Both the position numbers and the translations under genes were made by a program. A DNA stretch of 64,000 nucleotides from Bacteroidota bacterium (GTDB lineage Bacteria; Bacteroidota; Bacteroidia; Flavobacteriales; Flavobacteriaceae): the NCBI GenBank assembly GCA_023446155.1, contig JAEXIT010000017.1, positions 620,001 to 684,000 of the forward strand. Reading direction: 5' to 3'. The notes under the pieces are model-generated. The model did not search any database and had not been told where the DNA came from. It worked only from the letters and a program-made list of their open reading frames with translations. Shown here in pieces: positions 50,041-59,015 of the stretch. Numbering within the stretch: position 1 is the stretch's first letter; each line of letters starts with the position of its first letter.

Positions 50041-50865
50041 TCAGCTGCTATATTTTTGATACGCCCGGGCTAACTTTTCGTCGTATTTGTTCACTTTGTA
50101 GCGTTTGCCATTATAACGATAGGCAAAAGTGTCCCAGTCTTTATTTCGTAAAGCGACTATCAGGTTGTTCGTTTTGAGGAAACAGCCAAAAGCATTCAGA
50201 TGTTCCCGTTCATTTTGGTACATTTTACCGACAAAACTGTCGACACTGTCATATCCGATTGGAATGGCGTTACATCCCATGATTTGGAAAACGCCCCAGG
50301 AGGCGGCAGCATGGGCGGCATCGATAAGATTTAATCCCGGAATCAGCGCGGCAGCTTTGGCCAAACGGTCGTATTCCCGCGAACCACCCTGATAGTATTT
50401 TTTGGTCCAATTTTTATACAAAATATCCTGCGTTTCCGGTCGGACATATTCTTGCGGATCAATATTTCTACGTTCCAATTCCTGCCAGAAGATATGCCCT
50501 TCGAATAAAATCTTAGGACGGCTGTCGATAAGAAAGCCTTTTCCGCTGCTTTCGATTTCGTTTACCGCTTTAATACAAGCGAGTTCCACCTGATATTCAT
50601 TCGCAAAATCGATCAAATCCTGTTCGGAAAGCAATTTGTCGTTATGATCGAACAACTGATTGTTTTTCTCGAAAAGTCGGGACCAGGTTTTTATACCCAC
50701 GATCCCGTCTACAACAAGGTTAAATTCACGCTGGAAGTTTTTTACGGCTTCATCAACAGCCGTAGTAAAAACGTCCGAAACCAGTACCGGATAGCCTATT
50801 CCGGCTAATATCTCACATAAAGTGGTCACTTCTGGACCTTTTGAATGCAATTGAATAGTTCTCAT
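50041..50865 (-). CDS. N-acetylmuramidase with peptidoglycan-binding domain
   Basis: A 274-residue cell-wall lytic protein. Residues about 1-68 are a PG_binding_1 domain (LHSKGPEVTTLCEILAGIGY, AVKNFQREFNLVVDGIVGIKTW). Residues about 90-272 match the N-acetylmuramidase family first seen in phage endolysins (ACIKAVNEIESSGKGFLIDS, ILFEGHIFWQELERR, LYKNWTKKYYQGGSREYDRL, AASWGVFQIMGCNAIPIGY); the Glu in EIESSGKG is the likely catalytic residue. No signal peptide is present, so export needs another route such as lysis, a pore or a contractile machine. It follows the 614-residue protein with a 2-base gap, so the two are probably made together. Confidence 0.88.
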   Translation of the reverse strand: MRTIQLHSKGPEVTTLCEILAGIGYPVLVSDVFTTAVDEAVKNFQREFNLVVDGIVGIKTWSRLFEKNNQLFDHNDKLLSEQDLIDFANEYQVELACIKAVNEIESSGKGFLIDSRPKILFEGHIFWQELERRNIDPQEYVRPETQDILYKNWTKKYYQGGSREYDRLAKAAALIPGLNLIDAAHAAASWGVFQIMGCNAIPIGYDSVDSFVGKMYQNEREHLNAFGCFLKTNNLIVALRNKDWDTFAYRYNGKRYKVNKYDEKLARAYQKYSS

Positions 50866-50867
50866 GA

Positions 50868-52712
50868 TTAGGATATTTTAGGGATTTGTGGTAATTTTTC
50901 GCAGATCATTCCAATAAGGAAAAAACTATCGTAAGTAACCGATTCCGGAACCAAGGCATATTCCCGGGTCGCAGTAAACAGGTTTTCGATTTTCAGTTCG
51001 GTTTCAAAAACTTTATAGCCATCTTTTTTGATCTTTACCTTATAATTACCTACCGGAAGCTGGAATTCGACAGCGCCGCTTTTGTCCGATTCGATCTCTT
51101 TAAATGTATTATTGTTGGTTCCGATGATCGATAGTTCCGATTTATAAACACCTTGTCGGGACACCGAATCGGTAACCGAAACAATCACTGTGGTTAGCGT
51201 TTTGGCCGGGGTAGGGTTTTTAATGATTGGCGGAAACAATATCGGATTGGCTCGGATAAAGCGTTTGATTCCCAAAACAGCATTCGAGGTTTGGGGCGAA
51301 GGCGTCGGAACAGGCGTCGGTGCCGGATCGGTCGACGGCATCATTTTGATACCCGGAGCCATTGTAGTTTTGATCAACGGTTGTTTGATACCTGCCAAAG
51401 CTTTATAAATAGGAGCGGAGGCAATTGGTTTGATCGGTGGCGTGGTAACGGCTTCCGGTTCGAATGGCGCCGGCTCGTCCAAGGTCGCTTTTGTACTGTA
51501 ATATTTAACGTTGTTCGATTCCAGTGTTTCCTTGTTTTTGATCGCCTTGATAAAGCGGACGTTCGTACTGGCATTGGTAAACAGTTGGTTTTTCATAATG
51601 ATCGGTCCAAAATGAATCAATTGATCAATATTGCTGACCACCGCATCGGAAATATTCGGATCGATATTGATTTTCAGATTTTTGATCAGAATCATTTTTT
51701 TAGGAAAAGCCGATAGTAGGAAATCGTTGCTAATGGTTTGTCCGTCGGATACGGGTTGTTTTCCGTTCCATTTAAAATATTCTGATGTAAGCGTAGGCAA
51801 CGAAAACCAGTTGCGAAGCATCGTTACGATCGAAAATTCCAGTTCAATTCCGACAATATTCTTTTCGTCATAATCGAGCGAAATCACCTCGTCGGGAAAA
51901 GCATCTTTTTCGTTTTTCGCCATTTCATACAAACTGTCCAATTCCTTTTTATTAACCGAAAGTTTGATCCAACCGCTATCGTTCGACATAAAATCGTAGG
52001 GAACGAAATTAATATCGTGATACGATTCCAACGACTGAATTCCGGTTCTTCGGGACATTTCCATCGTATTTCTGGAGTTGGTCAGATTGGCCAAAAAGAT
52101 TTCCAGTCCGTCCTTACTGTTGAGTTGTTTTATGGCTTCTTCGATTAATTTTTTATAACCGAGTAATTTATGATCAACGGCCATTTTTTCCTTTTTCAAC
52201 AGGATGACGTTTAGTTTTTCCAGCCAGATGTTTTTTTCATCGTCCGAAAAAGCATCGTCATAGGTGTTCACATGGGTTTCCCATTCACGAAGCAAGGTTT
52301 CATAAAGTCCCAGGTATTTGTCGTAGGCTTTCTTTTCCTTGGTTGGTTTCCCTTTGGTATCATACAACACCTTTTGGGCGTCTTCGTTTCCCGTTGCGAT
52401 GGCATCGGGCGAAAGTCCCTGATCGGCGTTGATCAGTTCGCCATATACATTAAACAGTGTATTGGCCGGATTGACATCCCAAAAGGTATCCGAAGCCGGT
52501 AAGGAGTTTAACTGGAACGAAAGATCCTGTTTTTTGAGTAAACCTTCTCCTTTTAGCGGATCGTCCAACAGGATTTGTGGTAACAGCAATTTGATTTCAT
52601 CGTTTTCATAGATCCGTAGCGACGGACAAATCAAAGCCAGTTCCGATGGATTGGAGCTTTGCGATTTATAGTATTCCTTTATTTTCTGGAATAAAGCGGT
52701 ATAATATTTCAT
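50868..52712 (-). CDS. Unknown large cytoplasmic protein with carboxypeptidase-like C-terminal domain
   Basis: A 614-residue protein; the frame is open from 52742, but the ATG at 52712 (MKYYTALFQKIKEYY) is preferred. It has no signal peptide. The order is: helical region (about 1-220), a middle domain (about 225-400) with NRRT-like MSRRTG, FVPYDFMSNDSGWIKLSVNKK, NIVGIELEFSIVTMLRNWF, PVSDG and MILIKNLKINID, then a Pro/Thr-rich linker (about 430-490; PAPTPVPTPSPQ). A regulatory beta-sandwich follows (about 510-600; VIVSVTDSVSRQGVYKSELSI, DKSGAVEFQLPVGNYKVKIKK). The middle shares a motif order with the 515-residue protein upstream. Function unknown; linkage to a muramidase suggests a lytic or delivery role. 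Confidence 0.68.
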   Translation of the reverse strand: MKYYTALFQKIKEYYKSQSSNPSELALICPSLRIYENDEIKLLLPQILLDDPLKGEGLLKKQDLSFQLNSLPASDTFWDVNPANTLFNVYGELINADQGLSPDAIATGNEDAQKVLYDTKGKPTKEKKAYDKYLGLYETLLREWETHVNTYDDAFSDDEKNIWLEKLNVILLKKEKMAVDHKLLGYKKLIEEAIKQLNSKDGLEIFLANLTNSRNTMEMSRRTGIQSLESYHDINFVPYDFMSNDSGWIKLSVNKKELDSLYEMAKNEKDAFPDEVISLDYDEKNIVGIELEFSIVTMLRNWFSLPTLTSEYFKWNGKQPVSDGQTISNDFLLSAFPKKMILIKNLKINIDPNISDAVVSNIDQLIHFGPIIMKNQLFTNASTNVRFIKAIKNKETLESNNVKYYSTKATLDEPAPFEPEAVTTPPIKPIASAPIYKALAGIKQPLIKTTMAPGIKMMPSTDPAPTPVPTPSPQTSNAVLGIKRFIRANPILFPPIIKNPTPAKTLTTVIVSVTDSVSRQGVYKSELSIIGTNNNTFKEIESDKSGAVEFQLPVGNYKVKIKKDGYKVFETELKIENLFTATREYALVPESVTYDSFFLIGMICEKLPQIPKIS

Positions 52713-52783
52713 AATGTAGTAGCTTAAAGTAAGGAATTCCAAATACCGGAGTTGGTATTTGGAATTGATTGAAATTATAAGGA

Positions 52784-54331
52784 TTATTCAACTTCTACCC
52801 ATTCGTCATTTTTGATTGACGGAAGTGGGTTTGGTGACAAATCGATGATGTTGCATTTTCGCCCGATCAGTAAAATACCTTTTGAAGCCATTCCTTGCTC
52901 CGATCGTTCTCCGGAAGAGTTCACACGGGTATCGTCGTAACCGTATTTTCCACCAATGGAAAACAATCCGAAATGAACTCCGGCACCGGCACCTACATGG
53001 TTTTCTACTTTTTTATAGGAATCACTTCCTTTTTTAAATCCGATTTTCAGATCGGTAATAAAGTAAAGTTCGGTTGTTACAGCTGGCATTAATCCACCGC
53101 CGTTTCCATCGCTCACCATTTGGTTGTTTACGATATCCTGACCGGTTTTGGAATATTTCCAGAAACGGGATTTGATAAAAGTCGTTCCCAACCATGGACG
53201 GGTAATAAAGCATTTACCCAGTTTAAAACTCATTTCAAAGTCGTTGAAATTGTAAGTTGAGTCGATTTTCTGGTGTGATCCGCTGGCCGTTCCGCCAAAA
53301 ACACCAAGGTAAGAAGCCGCAGCCGACCAACTGTGTTTGGTGTTTTTATAGCTTGTATCGTAACTCGATTTTGTAAATTTATAGTCTACCCATTGTGTTG
53401 AATTGGCCAAAGTAGTCGCCGGTAGTGGCGCCGAATAGTAGTAGGTATTCATACCGCCCAATCCGGTTCTTTTTGCTGCCAAAAATTCCGATTCGTAGCG
53501 TTTTTTAACGGTGATAAAGTTGCTGCTTTCGATTTCGTCGATATAGTTCATGATTTTCTCAACAGCACCTTTGTATCCCATCGATTCCCATCTTTTCGCG
53601 GCATCATCGCGTTTTTTGATATAGTTTTTACCCGAAATGGTCATCTCGGCCATCGCATCCGCATCCTGAAGATCCACGCGTCTTTTTAACTCCGCCAAAC
53701 GATCGTCGGCATCATAAAACAAGGCTTCATATTCCAGGTATTTGACGTATTTCGGCGATGGGAAGGTGTTGTAAACATACTTCGGGTTATCGTCCGGATG
53801 TTCCGGCATGCTATCGTCATAATCCGGGTTTTTTAATTTTTTGATGGTAAATAATTCGCCTCGTAACTTCTCCAGTTTTTTCTCCACTTTAGGATCGATT
53901 TTCGAGTCTTTTACCACACAAAATTCCAGGATATCGCTATATACGTTCGATACGGTATGGTCGTTTTGCGTACTGAAAATGGTAAATTTACGACAGCCGT
54001 CTTTATCTTTTTCCGGGATATTGCTTGGAATCTGATCCACCAGTCGTGCAAATTCCTCCGCATGGGCATAAGCCGAATATTTTTTCTCGTTACGAAGATC
54101 GGTATACTCTTCGTCGGTCATCCCTTCCAATTTTGGCGTACTGGCGGTAAATCCTTTGTGGGCGTATTCAAACGCGGTTTTGTCGATTACACTGGCTACT
54201 GGTTCCCAGGCCACAAAATTGTTTGGCCCTAACATTTTCGGATCGCCTCCGTTGGTTAATTTTTTAAATACGTCTCCTAAGATAACGTTCATGAATTCGG
54301 TTTCATCCGGCATAGGTGTGAATGTTCCCAT
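52784..54331 (-). CDS. Unknown protein with Gly-rich beta C-terminal region, lysin-linked
   Basis: A 515-residue protein without signal peptide or membrane helix. The N-terminal half is helical (about 1-280, with DDRLAELKRRVDLQDADAMA and AVEKIMNYIDEIESSNFITV). A middle domain has LAAKRTGLGGMNTYYYSAPL and WVDYKFTKSSYDTSYKNTK. It continues with NDFEMSFKLGKCFITRPWLG, SRFWKYSKTGQ, VSDGNGGG and ELYFITDLKIGFKK. Two Gly/Ser/aromatic-rich beta stretches flank it (WSAAASYLGVFGGTASGSHQ; VGAGAGVHFGLFSIGGKYGY), a composition seen in membrane-inserting hairpins of pore formers. Pore formation is a guess from composition only. No known toxin motif was recognised. It is 71 bases upstream of the 614-residue gene, apparently the first of a three-gene operon. 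Confidence 0.68.
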   Translation of the reverse strand: MGTFTPMPDETEFMNVILGDVFKKLTNGGDPKMLGPNNFVAWEPVASVIDKTAFEYAHKGFTASTPKLEGMTDEEYTDLRNEKKYSAYAHAEEFARLVDQIPSNIPEKDKDGCRKFTIFSTQNDHTVSNVYSDILEFCVVKDSKIDPKVEKKLEKLRGELFTIKKLKNPDYDDSMPEHPDDNPKYVYNTFPSPKYVKYLEYEALFYDADDRLAELKRRVDLQDADAMAEMTISGKNYIKKRDDAAKRWESMGYKGAVEKIMNYIDEIESSNFITVKKRYESEFLAAKRTGLGGMNTYYYSAPLPATTLANSTQWVDYKFTKSSYDTSYKNTKHSWSAAASYLGVFGGTASGSHQKIDSTYNFNDFEMSFKLGKCFITRPWLGTTFIKSRFWKYSKTGQDIVNNQMVSDGNGGGLMPAVTTELYFITDLKIGFKKGSDSYKKVENHVGAGAGVHFGLFSIGGKYGYDDTRVNSSGERSEQGMASKGILLIGRKCNIIDLSPNPLPSIKNDEWVEVE

Positions 54332-54444
54332 AGTGTTTGATTGTTTTGATTGATGATTTTCCTACTCTGTTCCGGGCTTTTCGGATTCCGCCCTGATGGT
54401 TTAACTGTTCGATTTTGATTGATGTCCCTTTTTAAAAAAAAGGA

Positions 54445-54663
54445 TTAGCGCCCCACATTGATTTTTGTATTGACGATTTTATTGTGAAGGTTAAGTGCAA
54501 TAGCGCCCAATACAACTTCGATAATTCCTAAAAAGGTCAGGATGTTTCGTCCACATACGATACAAATCGGTTCCGGAATCGGTTTTCTTCCGATAATGAT
54601 GATTACTCCTCCGATAATGATGATGATGATCATCACTGCTCTAAAAATTAATTTGTTGTTCAT
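54445..54663 (-). CDS. Small membrane protein of unknown function
   Basis: A 72-residue protein with two hydrophobic helices: about 6-24 (FRAVMIIIIIIGGVIIII, very rich in Ile) and about 38-56 (LTFLGIIEVVLGAIALNL). A short loop with two Cys (PICIVCG) joins them. The frame is open to 54705, but the ATG at 54663 (MNNKLIF) leaves a sensible N-terminus. It is separated from the 515-residue gene by 113 bases without a clear signal. Whether it belongs to that locus is uncertain. The Ile run is encoded by near-repeats of ATC/ATT. Confidence 0.55.
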   Translation of the reverse strand: MNNKLIFRAVMIIIIIIGGVIIIIGRKPIPEPICIVCGRNILTFLGIIEVVLGAIALNLHNKIVNTKINVGR

Positions 54664-54983
54664 GATTTCAATGTTTTTAATGAATGTTATTTTTTGGTTT
54701 ACCATTCGAAGGATTTGATCTTCGTTTTTGATGGTTTTGTTTGTTGGTGTAAAATTGCATTAGTTCAAGGTGCTGAAAAAGAGGATATTCCCGCATTTTA
54801 AACGGGGATATATTCCCTGGCCGTTACAGGAAATTCCCCCATAAAGTGCCTCCCTAAATTTGGTTAGAGCTTTTTGTTAAGTTGTTGTTTTATAGTGTTT
54901 TATGGTTTTGTTGTTTTTTACACAAGCTGTGAAGCATCGTAAAATCCCGGTTTTTAAAAAAGGCGTAAAGCGAGTTTAGGCAT
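54664..54983. other. Intergenic region with no recognised gene
   Basis: About 320 bases of T-rich sequence between the small membrane protein and the histidine kinase terminator. I see no conserved -7 box, hairpin or small gene that I could support on either strand. Confidence 0.4.
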
Positions 54984-55022
54984 AAAAAAAGCCGTTGATT
55001 TCGATAAAAATCAACGGCTTTT
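54984..55022 (-). terminator. Intrinsic terminator of the kdp operon
   Basis: On the minus strand, AAAAGCCGTTGATTTT and AAATCAACGGCTTTTTTT form a long hairpin with a short loop and a T tail, 22 bases after the histidine kinase stop. Confidence 0.88.
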
Positions 55023-55044
55023 GTAGTGCAGTTTTTAGGATAGT

Positions 55045-56775
55045 TTACATCGCTTTTTTCAGGAATACGGTAAAAATACTGCCGGAACCGAGTTCACTTT
55101 CTACGGTGATCAACCCTTGTTGGGCTTCAATAAATTCCTTACTAATCGCTAATCCGAGTCCGGTGCCTTCTTTTTCCGATCCGGGTATTCGGAAATAACG
55201 ATCAAATATTTTTCCGGTATATTGGGACGAAATACCCAATCCGTTGTCTTTTACGATGATTTTTACATGCAAATCGTCTTCCGAAAGTTCCACCTGAATG
55301 GCTGCGTTTTCATACGAATAGCGGATAGCGTTTGTGATAAGGTTGGAAACCACCCAAGTTGTTTTTTCGCGATCGACCCAAACGTTCGAAATCGTATCGG
55401 GAAATGCCGTAAAGAGTTTGATGTTTTTCTGTTCGGCGAGTTTTTGCGTAGCGTCCACGGCTTCGGTTACAATTTGAAATACGTCACTTTTCTCGATTTC
55501 CAATTGCGTTTTTCCGGTTTCCACCTGCGTGATGTTGAGTAATTCGCCTGTAGTGCGCAGTAAACGTTTGGTGTCGTCTTTAATACTGGCGATAAGGTGT
55601 TGCTGTTCTTCATTTAACGAGCCGATACTTTTGTTTTCCAACAATTGCAGACTCATTTTCATTGAAGCGATCGGTGTTTTAAACTCATGGGAAACGGTGG
55701 CGATAAAATTCGTTTTTGCGTAATCCAGTTCTTTATATAGTGTAACATTGCGTAGGATGATAAACGAACCGATTTCCTTTTTCTCGGTTTCTCCGGTTGG
55801 TGTGATCACAATCGGAACGATCTGTTTTTCGAAATAGCTTTCCTTGTTATCGGCATAAATCGTTAGGGTTTCATTTTTGGAATTGTCGGTCGTATTTCCA
55901 GCCAAATGTTGAATCAATGAACGAATCAAATCGTTATATACCGCAATATCCTGAACCGGTTTTCCGATAATATCTGCCGATTTTAATCCGGATATCTTTA
56001 AGGCTTCTTCATTCGCAAACAAAATCTTTTGGGTATCATCCAATCCGATAACCGGATCGTGCATATTGTTGATCAAAGTTTCAATCCGTTTTTTTTCCAT
56101 CATTAAACGGGCAAGACTACTATCGCTGTATTCCTGTAGCTTTTCGGCCATCGTATTAAAAGAACGTGCCAGATCGCCAAATTCGCTATGACCTTCAAAA
56201 TGAACCCGTCGGGAATAGTTTTTTCCGGCAATCTGACGGATACTTTCGGTTAGGTCTTTTATCGGATCGGCAATGGTACTTGGTAAGTTGATCAATAGTG
56301 TAAACGCAATGATAAAGCACATGGAACCGGTAATGGAAATCCAAAGAATCGCCTTGTCGGCCGTTTGAGAGGCGACTATGCTTTTCCGCTGAATGGAATC
56401 CATATTGAGTTTCATAATCGCATTCAGGTCGTTTCGAATCAGTAGGATTACGGCTTTATTATCCGGTTGTTGTATAAATGCGTTACTATCTTCGAGCAGA
56501 TTTTCGGTCAGTTCTTTTTCGCCAATCTCGGTGATATTCTTACTTTGGAGTTCGAGATAGTACTGAAATTTATCGAGCGACTGTTTGTCGGTTTCAATTT
56601 TGTCCAGTTCTTTCAACATATTCCGGGAATAGTCGAGGGAATTGTAGTTATCGACCAATATATTTTCGGTATCGTTCGCCAACGTATGCAATTGTCGTAC
56701 ACCCAATGCGACGAGTAGTACGATCAGGAAAAAGAGCAATCCGACGCCGAGGGTCAATTTGGTTTTTATTTTCAT
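55045..56775 (-). CDS. Histidine kinase with HAMP and PAS domains, last gene of the kdp operon
   Basis: A 576-residue membrane kinase. The first helix is at about 6-26, then an extracytoplasmic helical sensor of about 110 residues, a second helix (about 148-168), HAMP (about 168-220; DPIKDLTESIRQIAGKNYS), PAS (about 232-350; NNMHDPVIGLDDTQKILFAN), HisKA (about 362-430; FIATVSHEFKTPIASMKMSL with the His) and HATPase_c with N-box NLITNAIRYSYE and DNGLGI. It follows the KdpD-sensor gene with a 6-base gap. Since that gene has no kinase domain, this protein most likely provides the phosphotransfer for the split KdpD. Confidence 0.9.
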   Translation of the reverse strand: MKIKTKLTLGVGLLFFLIVLLVALGVRQLHTLANDTENILVDNYNSLDYSRNMLKELDKIETDKQSLDKFQYYLELQSKNITEIGEKELTENLLEDSNAFIQQPDNKAVILLIRNDLNAIMKLNMDSIQRKSIVASQTADKAILWISITGSMCFIIAFTLLINLPSTIADPIKDLTESIRQIAGKNYSRRVHFEGHSEFGDLARSFNTMAEKLQEYSDSSLARLMMEKKRIETLINNMHDPVIGLDDTQKILFANEEALKISGLKSADIIGKPVQDIAVYNDLIRSLIQHLAGNTTDNSKNETLTIYADNKESYFEKQIVPIVITPTGETEKKEIGSFIILRNVTLYKELDYAKTNFIATVSHEFKTPIASMKMSLQLLENKSIGSLNEEQQHLIASIKDDTKRLLRTTGELLNITQVETGKTQLEIEKSDVFQIVTEAVDATQKLAEQKNIKLFTAFPDTISNVWVDREKTTWVVSNLITNAIRYSYENAAIQVELSEDDLHVKIIVKDNGLGISSQYTGKIFDRYFRIPGSEKEGTGLGLAISKEFIEAQQGLITVESELGSGSIFTVFLKKAM

Positions 56776-56781
56776 CAGGCG

Positions 56782-57909
56782 TTAACTTAAAATTATCAGG
56801 TCAATATCACTCGAAGATAGTTTATTCAGCAATTCTTTAAAAACGTTTGTCGAAAGAATAATTTTTAGGAAATTCATTCGCGGCTTGCCGATACAAACAG
56901 TGGTTATTTTTTTGAGTTCGGCTTGTTCGATAATGGCTTTGGAAATTCGGGTATGTTCGATTTTCAATACTTCACCGCCGAGTTCGGTAGCCAGTTTAAA
57001 ATTATTGATCAGGTGACGCTGTTTGTCCAAGGCAATCTTATCGGCACTTTCCTCCGGAAGTTGTACATAGAGTACAAACCATTTGCTATTGTAATAATTG
57101 GCAAGTCGGGCGGTTTTTCGAATCACCCTTTTGGCGGTTTTTTCATTACTGCTAATACAGGCCATCAGTTTTTCCTGTCGGATGTTTTTATTTTTTATGA
57201 CTTCCGTTTCGACTTTCCGCTCCACCTGGCTGGCGACTTCTTTTAACGCCAATTCGCGCAATTGAAGAATGTGTTCGCCTTTAAAGAAATTACGCAATGC
57301 CATTTCGATTTTTCCGGCTTCGTATATTTTTCCCTCTTTTAATCGGCTAATCAGCTCGTCGGCGGTTAAATCGATATTCACCACCTCATCAGCCTGCGCC
57401 AGTACACTGTCGGGAATTCGTTCTTTAACCTCGATTCCGGTAATGTTTTTAACCGATTCGTTCAGACTTTCGATATGCTGAATATTAACGGCACTGATCA
57501 CATTAATGCCCGCATCGAGGATTTCGATTACATCCTGCCAGCGTTTTTCGTTTTTGCTACCTTCGATATTGGTATGCGCCAGTTCATCGACAATCACCAC
57601 TTCAGGGCGGAGATTGATAATTGCTTGCACGTCCATTTCTTCAAGTTCTTTGCCTTTGTAAAACAGTTTGCGGCGCGGAACAACAGGTAAACCCGCGAGT
57701 AGCTCGTGGGTTTCCTTACGGTTATGGGTTTCGATAAACCCGATTTTAATGTCGATTCCGTTTTTTAACAGGGAATGGGCTTCCTGGAGCATACGATAGG
57801 TTTTGCCCACACCGGCGCTCATCCCGATATACACTTTGAATTTCCCCTTTCTTGATTTCCGAATCAAGTCGAGAAAATGTTGTACGTTATCTTCTCTGTT
57901 ATTTTCCAA
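56782..57909 (-). CDS. KdpD sensor domain protein (N-terminal KdpD plus USP, no kinase)
   Basis: A 375-residue protein equal to the cytoplasmic first third of KdpD. The start KGKFKVYIGMSAGVGKTYRM has the Walker-A-like GMSAGVGKT, followed by GFIETHNRKETHELLAGLP, EVVIVDELAHTNIEGSKNEK and the KdpD core (VNIQHIESLNESVKNITGI). A USP-like domain is at about 245-370 (EKLMACISSNEKTAKRVIRKT; KITTVCIGKPRMNFLKIILS). KdpD in E. coli continues with four membrane helices and a kinase, missing here. A separate membrane kinase follows 6 bases downstream. The protein senses potassium or turgor state or binds nucleotides such as c-di-AMP through USP, as in other KdpD. Confidence 0.92.
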   Translation of the reverse strand: MENNREDNVQHFLDLIRKSRKGKFKVYIGMSAGVGKTYRMLQEAHSLLKNGIDIKIGFIETHNRKETHELLAGLPVVPRRKLFYKGKELEEMDVQAIINLRPEVVIVDELAHTNIEGSKNEKRWQDVIEILDAGINVISAVNIQHIESLNESVKNITGIEVKERIPDSVLAQADEVVNIDLTADELISRLKEGKIYEAGKIEMALRNFFKGEHILQLRELALKEVASQVERKVETEVIKNKNIRQEKLMACISSNEKTAKRVIRKTARLANYYNSKWFVLYVQLPEESADKIALDKQRHLINNFKLATELGGEVLKIEHTRISKAIIEQAELKKITTVCIGKPRMNFLKIILSTNVFKELLNKLSSSDIDLIILS

Positions 57910-57920
57910 AATATGCAGTT

Positions 57921-59015
57921 TTAAAATGAAACGGCCAATGCGGTAACAGCAACAAAATTATAGGTAACAGGTGCCGCATCGCGGGTGAAAATAGCATCTT
58001 TACTGTTTAGATTTCGAGCTTCCACACGCCATACGACATTATCCATAATCCGGTAATCCAAATTTACGGAATATCCGAATGTCTGAAACCCGTTTGGTGT
58101 ATTCGTACTAATAATGACTCCATTTTTATCGGAATAGTATTCGCCTCGTGCCGCCAGGCTGATTTTGTCTGAAGCGGAATATTTTAGGATCATCACTGGG
58201 GAATACCAAAGATTATAGGCATTACTGTGTTTTTCTTTTTGTTCGGCCCCGGTATCGATTCCGGCAATCAGTCCCCATTTGGAATTCAATTGAAACTGAC
58301 CGTATAGGTTGTGAAAATACCGCATGCGTTTATCGGATTCCGGTTTGTCGTTTCCGATAAACGAACTACTGTTCAGGGTTACGCGGGTATTGGGTTTATA
58401 GGTCAGTTGGTGACCAAAAGCCAACGATTTGTTGCCATCCACCCGTTGAATGCGTTGCCATCCGTTAAGAACCAATCCGCTAAGAAACCATTTTTCGCTA
58501 GGCGAGGTATACGACAGTTTGGCGCCGCTTTCGTAATAGGGTGAATTATCCGCCAGTATACTTCGGGTTAACGTCCAGCAATCTTTTCCAACGGCGCTTT
58601 CAAAACCGATATGCGATCCGAAAATTCCGGCATCGATCCAGAGGTTGTGATTTTGAGACAATTTAACGCCGGCATTGGCTTCGTAAATGTTTTTTAAAAC
58701 ACCGGTTTCCGAAGCCAGATTCGCATTGCTATACGTTCCGGCCATGATCGCAAGGTTGGCTCTGACGTTGTCTTTTTCGTAATTCGCTTTGATAAAACCC
58801 AAATTCAGATTGATTTCGTTATGGCGGTTATGCGAATAGATAAAACCCGGGCGGGTATTGTTTTCAGGCGCTCCGAGATCGTAGGCATAATAGGTTTCCA
58901 GGTAGCCGGTTATTTTTAAAGGCGATTTTTTGTCCGCATCGTTCGTTTCGGTTTGTGCTTGTATGCCGAAGGAAGCCAATGCGAGTAAGGTCGAATGGAA
59001 AATTTTGGTAGTCAT
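57921..59015 (-). CDS. Outer-membrane porin, beta-barrel porin-2 family
   Basis: A 364-residue exported protein. The signal peptide is MTTKIFHSTLLALASFGIQAQ. The mature part is a run of amphipathic beta strands (LKITGYLETYYAYDLGAPEN, HNEINLNLGFIKANYEK, NLWIDAGIFGSHIGFESAVG, YNFVAVTALAVSF) ending in Phe, as outer-membrane proteins do. It fits the putative beta-barrel porin-2 type. Its gene overlaps kdpC by 1 base and precedes kdpD-N by 11 bases. This suggests it is the outer-membrane pore feeding potassium to KdpFABC, which is inference from operon position. Such porins beside kdp genes occur in other Bacteroidota. Confidence 0.88.
   Translation of the reverse strand: MTTKIFHSTLLALASFGIQAQTETNDADKKSPLKITGYLETYYAYDLGAPENNTRPGFIYSHNRHNEINLNLGFIKANYEKDNVRANLAIMAGTYSNANLASETGVLKNIYEANAGVKLSQNHNLWIDAGIFGSHIGFESAVGKDCWTLTRSILADNSPYYESGAKLSYTSPSEKWFLSGLVLNGWQRIQRVDGNKSLAFGHQLTYKPNTRVTLNSSSFIGNDKPESDKRMRYFHNLYGQFQLNSKWGLIAGIDTGAEQKEKHSNAYNLWYSPVMILKYSASDKISLAARGEYYSDKNGVIISTNTPNGFQTFGYSVNLDYRIMDNVVWRVEARNLNSKDAIFTRDAAPVTYNFVAVTALAVSF

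Noticed and set aside
50041..54331. Prophage or contractile injection remnant around the muramidase
   Set aside because: No tail, baseplate, sheath, capsid, integrase or attachment-site signals are present within the window.
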